64,000 nt of DNA from Phoronis australis. Lineage: Eukaryota > Phoronida > Phoronidae. The stretch spans positions 92,641 to 156,640 of the forward strand of contig NMRA01000337.1 of NCBI GenBank assembly GCA_002633005.1, in the 5' to 3' direction. This document shows positions 1 to 64,000 of this stretch, one piece after another. The position numbers and the translations under genes were made by a program. The notes under the pieces were generated by a model. The model was not told the origin of the DNA. It made no database searches and saw nothing but the letters and a program-made list of their open reading frames with translations. Every line of letters starts with the position of its first letter. Position 1 is the stretch's first letter.

Positions 1-301
1 GGTCATATTAGGACATGAGACAGAGCTTTGTAGAATAACTTGCGGTCATATTAGGACATGAGACAGAGCTTTGTAGAATAACTTGTGGTCATATTAGGAC
101 ATGAGACAGAGCTTTGAAGAATAACTTGTGGTCATATTAGGACATGAGACAGAGCTTTGTAGAATAACTTGCGGTCATATTAGGACATGAGACAGAGCTT
201 TGTAGAATAACTTGTGGTCATATTAGGACATGAGACAGAGCTTTGTAGAATAACTTGCGGCCATATTAGGGCATGAGACAGAGCTTTGTAGAATAACTTG
301 T
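1..301. repeat. 43-bp tandem repeat, seven copies
   Basis: A 43-bp unit beginning ggtcatattaggacatgaga is repeated head to tail seven times from the window edge with only a few substitutions, then decays into a partial unit up to about 316. It probably continues to the left of the window. It lies in the intron before the first visible exon. The antisense open frame over it is a by-product of the repeat. Confidence 0.95.
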
Positions 302-579
302 GGCCATATTGACACATGCACATACACGAGTTCCAACATGAACACAATGAAGTAAAAATTTCTACACACTGTGTTTTTTGTTTTAAGAATATAAAATGTG
401 CAAAACTTGAAATCCACTTTATGTGTTATTTTATGTTTTAGAATAGGAGCTTTTGTGTAATTGCTACTGTCTAGTTAATTAAAAGTGACTGAATCCGCGT
501 TGCTCCAAAGAAACAAAACATTTGATGTAGACCGGTTACCACAATGAAATTATAGTCAACTTGTTCCTTACTCGAGGTC

Positions 580-596
580 GTGGGTTCGAGTCCCAC
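580..596 (+). repeat. tRNA-like T-arm relic (possible SINE head)
   Basis: The sequence gtggg-ttcgagt-cccac forms a perfect 5-bp T-stem with a canonical 7-nt loop and contains a B-box (ggttcgagtcc). I could not find a matching D-arm, anticodon arm or complementary acceptor stem, so this is not a functional tRNA gene. A tRNA-derived SINE fragment is the likeliest origin. Confidence 0.4.
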
Positions 597-686
597 TGGG
601 TCACACTGCTAGACCCTTGAGTCAGGTTTCTATCTCCTCAGCTCAGTTTTAGCTATATATCAATAAAGCATGAAATTGTTCCTATA

Positions 687-967
687 GATCAGTGCAGTGG
701 GCCCACATGTGATCAGTGCAATGGGCCCATATGTGATCAGTGCAATGGGCCCATATGTGATCAGTGCAATGGGCCCATATGTGATCTGTGCAATGGGCCC
801 ATATGTGTCGCCTGCGCACGTCTAGTCCAGCGTGATCAGTGCCACGGGGCCACATGCGTGGCCTGCTCACCCCTGTCAACATGATCAGTGCAGTGGGTCC
901 ACATGTGCGGGCCGCACACGTCTGGTACAACGTGATCTGTACAATGGGCCCACATGTGATCAGTGCA
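687..967. repeat. 24-bp tandem repeat with degenerate tail
   Basis: Five near-identical 24-bp units of the type gatcagtgcaatgggcccat occupy 687-806. They are followed to about 967 by diverged copies spaced by GC-rich segments. The array ends about 70 bp before the acceptor of the first visible exon. The long antisense frame with repeated WAHCTDHI is generated by the repeat and is not a gene. Confidence 0.9.
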
Positions 968-1035
968 TGAAAATATTAGTAATAGTTTATAACCGAGTTG
1001 TGTTATTTTCATGTTCCGTCTCTCTTATGTTTTAG

Positions 1036-60219
<59,184 letters not shown>

Positions 60220-60436
60220 GTTTGTCATAATTTCGCTGTTGTGCAGTCTGGTCTTCTTATCCTCATAGTGTTCTTCACACTTGGCTATCTGTCATTATGT
60301 TTGCATGGCTCATTACTAATTATTCGTTGAGAATTAATTCAGGCCAGGGGGATATGTGTGCACCAAACTCTTGATCTGTCAATCATTCCTATACATTACA
60401 CGCAACCAATTTTGGCAAAGCCGCAACATCACTTAA

Positions 60437-62068
60437 AGGAGAATGCCACCTAAAAACAACCTGTTTTGTATCAATTTAGATTGAGTAGTTGTTCTCGATA
60501 ACGGCAGGTTCGGATGCGTTACCTGATTGCAACTGGAGGTGTTGAAATTATCCAATGACGTCATTGGTTTCACACACAGTCTGTTCAGCAGTTCACAAAA
60601 ATGGTTAGTGGTGTCAGCTTATCGCTTGAATTCATCGTTTAACACCAATGAATCATCAAACTTCTATGTAAAACCCTTAAAAATACACCGAGTACTTATA
60701 AAAACGTGATTTTTTTATTTCGCTGTTACGGATTTATTGGTATTTGGACACACCGTAGCCTACAAAGTTCGACAGGCCAATTTACCAAGGTTCGTAGCAG
60801 GAGTTTGGGGTTTGTTCGAAGATAAATTTGAAGTATTCTTCCTTGAAATACAGACAGGAAAACCTAGGTCTGTGTTGTTTATACTAGTGATTTTTTTGAG
60901 TTCTAAACACACAAAACGCTCGTTATCCTGGCCAGTGGCTCGGAACCCGCCAGATCAGGCCCGTCGCAGCCAGACTGAGTCGTTATCCCAGCCAGTGGTT
61001 CGGAACTCGATCGGGCCCGTCGCGGAAATGCTAATAGTAAGCCAAAGAAATAATGTGCACATAATTATTTATGTGAATTAGCCTGTGACGAAACTGAAAA
61101 TCTACTTATTTGTCGGGGGCCGCGAAGTTGGGTTCCCCTTCTACAGATCGTCAGGGCAAAGGTTGTATAGTAACAGTGATTTGAATAATGTATTTGTATT
61201 TTTAAATAAAGATTCCCCTTACATGTGACAATAACATATAAAATTGAGTAATTGTTTCACAACAGCTTTCTGTCAGCAAACACTGAATTAGCATGCGCTC
61301 ACGCAGCCTCGGTGCCCGGTCAGTTACCTTTGTTGCCAGCATCAAAAGCCGGTAACGCTGTGGTTTATTCATTGCTGGCTTCTCAAAACATTTGCACTCA
61401 CAAGCACTCTAAGGCATTACAAATTGTATCTAATGAGACAGACTTTGTTTCAGTTTCATATAAGCTGCATTGGTAAGGATCATTTTAGGAGGAGAATAAT
61501 TCATTTTGAAACAGAACGCAGAATAATAGACGTCTACATTGCAACTCACCTGCGCCAATCCTGACTTAGTCAAGAGCTCATCCGACGAAGACTTCACAGA
61601 TGTATCATTAGGATACACAGGCTATTAGTTAGAACGGGAATACACTGATAGGCAATACTAGAGAGGCGCCGTGAGCATGCACACGCAACGGAACGTATGG
61701 ATAGTTCTTTGGTAAGCCCGAATTCGTCAGAGAAATCACTGTCGATAAAATGCCGGCCACAGACATAGAGATGTTTCACGTCCTCATACTTGCTATTAAC
61801 AGCATACCTTTCTTCACTACCGCGAGTCACTTCCTAAGCATTACGGGCTCTCGAGGAAGTCGAAAAAACGATATACCCACTTTCTTCGCAGATTCATAGT
61901 TCGGACAAGCGGGAACCGATGCACCGCAGATGAACCATTGACGTCGCTCACCTTCCTCACAGGTTACATGACACCTCTCGGCAAGGTGAGGTCGACCATA
62001 TAAGAGGCGATGGATACAGACCGATTAAGACGGTATAAAAGACGAATTAAATTGGGTGGCATTCTCCT
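60437..62068 (-). mobile_element. Kolobok-like DNA transposon with THAP relic, opposite orientation
   Basis: The left end AGGAGAATGCCACCT after TTAA (60433-60436) is matched by AGGAGAATGCCACCC in complement at the right, followed by TTAT (a mutated TTAA). The minus strand from about 61900 down reads SVPACPNYES, ISFFRLPREP, then after a stop VCGRHFIDSDFSDEF. This THAP finger has a better preserved C-terminus than in the copy at 54269-55920. It is non-functional. Confidence 0.7.
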
Positions 62069-62072
62069 TTAT

Positions 62073-63650
62073 ATCATATGGTATTTAATCCGTGATCCAT
62101 TTCGCATGAAATACAAATAATGTAATAAATTCTGTAGGCTGAGTATTTGGTGGATTTTATTACACTTGTGCGTATTTTTGGTATACATGCGCATATTTTC
62201 GTTTCTTGCAATTATACCCCTGTGGCCTAGACCTACTTCTGGGCTGTGCTTGTAGTGAACTAAATACTAAACATTTCTGATCATTTCAATACTAATATCT
62301 ATTTTAGTGGATTGGAACACATATACAGATATGAGATAAGCTGGAAGCATGTCGCTTAATATGCTGTTTGCACTTGATTTCCTTGTTTGTGGGCTCAGCA
62401 GCTCAGTGTAACAGGTTTTTTCTTTTCTCTGTTACTGCCTTCCTGACTACCTAATATTTCCATGCTCTCCAGTTATCTCCAAGACAGACTAGCACTAAAT
62501 CTTCAATCTTAAAAGTCGGGGATGGGCGCTTAACCGAGAGGTGGGCGCTTAACTGGAAATCTTGAAAAATCGTAGAGGGGCGGTTAACCGAGCAGTGGGT
62601 GGTTAAATTGAAAATCCACCTAAAGTAGGGGGTGGGCGGTTAACTGAGCATGGGCGTTTACCCGAACTCAATAGCCGACCATTGCTTGAAAGGAGTAATA
62701 ATACGTCGCAGTTCCCGTCTTGTCCATTAAGACTCTTCAGGTGAAAGCAAAACATGGTCGAGAGGTTATACTGGTTTAGTATAATTTATTTCCTATCTTC
62801 TGCAAGTTTCGTTATCCAGCAAGATAGCTGAACATTTTTTAGTCGATTGGTGGTCTGTTGTGTTACAAGTTGTAAATGTTAGCCTGTCAAAGCCATAGTA
62901 TTGTGACTAGTTATTTTAAGAATGAAGTAATAGTTAGTAATGCCGGCACTTGTGGAAGGAAATGAGAACAAAATAACAAAACGTGCACTCACGTGCAGGG
63001 CAGATACGAAAAATGGCCGACTTCAAAGTAAGATAAACCGAAATAATAATGAAGCAGTTTATTAAACCAAAAGTGATTCCTATTATCTTCACACCAACTA
63101 TATCTTAACCATATACATGCCTTATTTTATAGCTCGGTTCTTGGTGATCACAACAAAATTATTCGAAAACGTCATTTTTGCTATATAAGTAAACATTTTT
63201 CATTGCATTTCGGCACAGAAACTTCCGCATTTGTTGTGCTTAATGGTCCTTTAGAATAAAGAACAAAAAGTGCCTTTCCCAATTGTTGACAGAATACATA
63301 GAATATTTTGCAATCCTCAGTGCAGAAATGAAAGGGAGGGTGTACAGAAATTTCTTTGATGAATTTTCAGTTTTAATTTTCAGTTTCAAAATGTAGACAG
63401 TTTACCATAAGTGATGTGGTCTTCTAAAATTGTCAAAAAATAAAATTTCTTATCCAGTGTCAGTTAACTTTCTCCTTCAGTCTTAGGGGTTCCACCTTAC
63501 ATCAGCTACACCTGTTTCTCTGTCAGAGTTATATGATTACCTAACGCAAGCCTAAAATTGTCCTTGTCGTGGTAACTGTTCGGTGGTTTTCAAGTAACAA
63601 GGAATGTCTCCTGTCTACCGGCTTTGCTTGATTATCTAATTTGAAAACAC
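62073..63650. other. Unassigned downstream sequence
   Basis: I searched both strands for the next constitutive ABCC1 exon (the segment after FFVQ in MRP1) and for a seventh 311-bp variant, and saw neither. At 62515-62670 a short G-rich run repeats gggcggttaaccgag-type units about five times. The rest is AT-rich without features. Confidence 0.5.
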
Positions 63651-63652
63651 TT

Positions 63653-63868
63653 TTAATTAGCAACACCAAGGACTATACTTAATTTTAAAGATCTGCACTT
63701 CTCTGGTGGTAGTTGCATGATGTCTGGCTTGGATTTCTGTGATTCATACTTTGTGAACTGTGGTAGAGTCGAATATGAGCAGTTAAAATCAGTGAGAAAA
63801 GCTTCCAGAACATCTGCAATGGACACATCAATGTTCAATGGGTAGTACTTGTGAAGAATCGAACCTCT
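63653..63868 (-). other. Possible terminal exon on the minus strand, unassigned
   Basis: On the minus strand, after an acceptor-like gtctattcag, an open frame reads ILKRGSILHKYYPLNIDVSI, ADVLEAFLTDF and on to LGVAN with a TAA stop (about 72 codons). It has protein-like composition, and an in-frame stop lies not far upstream, so it would need splicing. I do not recognise the family and see no clear poly(A) signal. It may be chance. Confidence 0.2.
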
Positions 63869-64000
63869 TTTTAGTATCTGAATAGACAGGAATCCGATGT
63901 TAATGGTTGGACTAATAGCACCACCTATTGTATTTCAACTGCATCATTGTTATTAATCAACTCTTTACTGATGTTGATGGCATCATTCTTCCACAGTTTC

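Noticed and set aside
1-301. Regular repeat that could suggest a CRISPR array
   Set aside because: Units are contiguous with no unique spacers, and the sequence is eukaryotic. It is a plain minisatellite.
580-596. Functional tRNA gene
   Set aside because: Only the T-arm is present; the other arms and acceptor pairing could not be found.
60220-64000. NBD2 or TM16-17 exons of the transporter
   Set aside because: I looked for the segment after the cassette and for a second Walker A/signature set and saw none in the window.

Overview
This is a eukaryotic genomic window that lies almost entirely inside one intron-rich gene on the + strand: an ABC transporter of the ABCC1/MRP1 type. Both ends of the gene are outside the window. 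Twenty constitutive exons (1036 to 42602) and six variants of one further exon (48261 to 60219) can be read. Joined with any single variant they give 3339 nt, or 1113 codons, with one open frame and consistent exon phases. The content covers part of TMD0, the lasso/linker, TMD1, NBD1, the regulatory linker and the first half of TMD2. The first TMD0 exon(s), the end of TMD2 and all of NBD2 are missing. The organism is probably an animal and plausibly a marine invertebrate: introns are long and AT-rich, and they hold THAP, piggyBac-like, GIY-YIG and other TIR transposon remnants. I cannot name the phylum from sequence alone.

The main discovery is at 48261-60219. Six consecutive paralogous exons (V1-V6), each exactly 311 bp with the same entry and exit phase, all encode the same protein segment: TM13, an intracellular loop and TM14-15 of TMD2. 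This is the architecture of a mutually exclusive exon cassette. Because 311 is not a multiple of three, skipping the cassette or including two copies breaks the frame, so exactly one must be used. The variants keep a core FF-(D/E)-x-x-P-x-G-R-x-x-NR motif. They differ at the positions that align with human MRP1 Glu1089 and Lys1092, residues tied to substrate choice. The locus could therefore make at least six transporters with different drug or conjugate specificity and a shared NBD1. From memory, Drosophila MRP and C. elegans mrp-1 also have variant exons, so the phenomenon has precedents, but this array appears to be a separate or ancient instance.

Layout. 1-1035: two tandem repeat arrays and a tRNA-like relic upstream of the first visible exon. 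1036-17949: TMD0 and linker exons separated by repeat-filled introns. 18744-26826: TMD1 exons. 27549-32377: NBD1 exons, with small TIR elements in the intron at 28709-32184. 32378-41000: regulatory linker exons, with a 1.5 kb TIR transposon, a roughly 900 bp duplication around an N, and a piggyBac-like element. 42389-42602: the TM12 exon, followed by a 4.6 kb transposon. 48261-60219: the V1-V6 array, interrupted by TIR elements. 60220-64000: a Kolobok-like element and unassigned sequence, with no downstream constitutive exon recognised. No second certain host gene is visible; one weak minus-strand open stretch near the right edge is noted.
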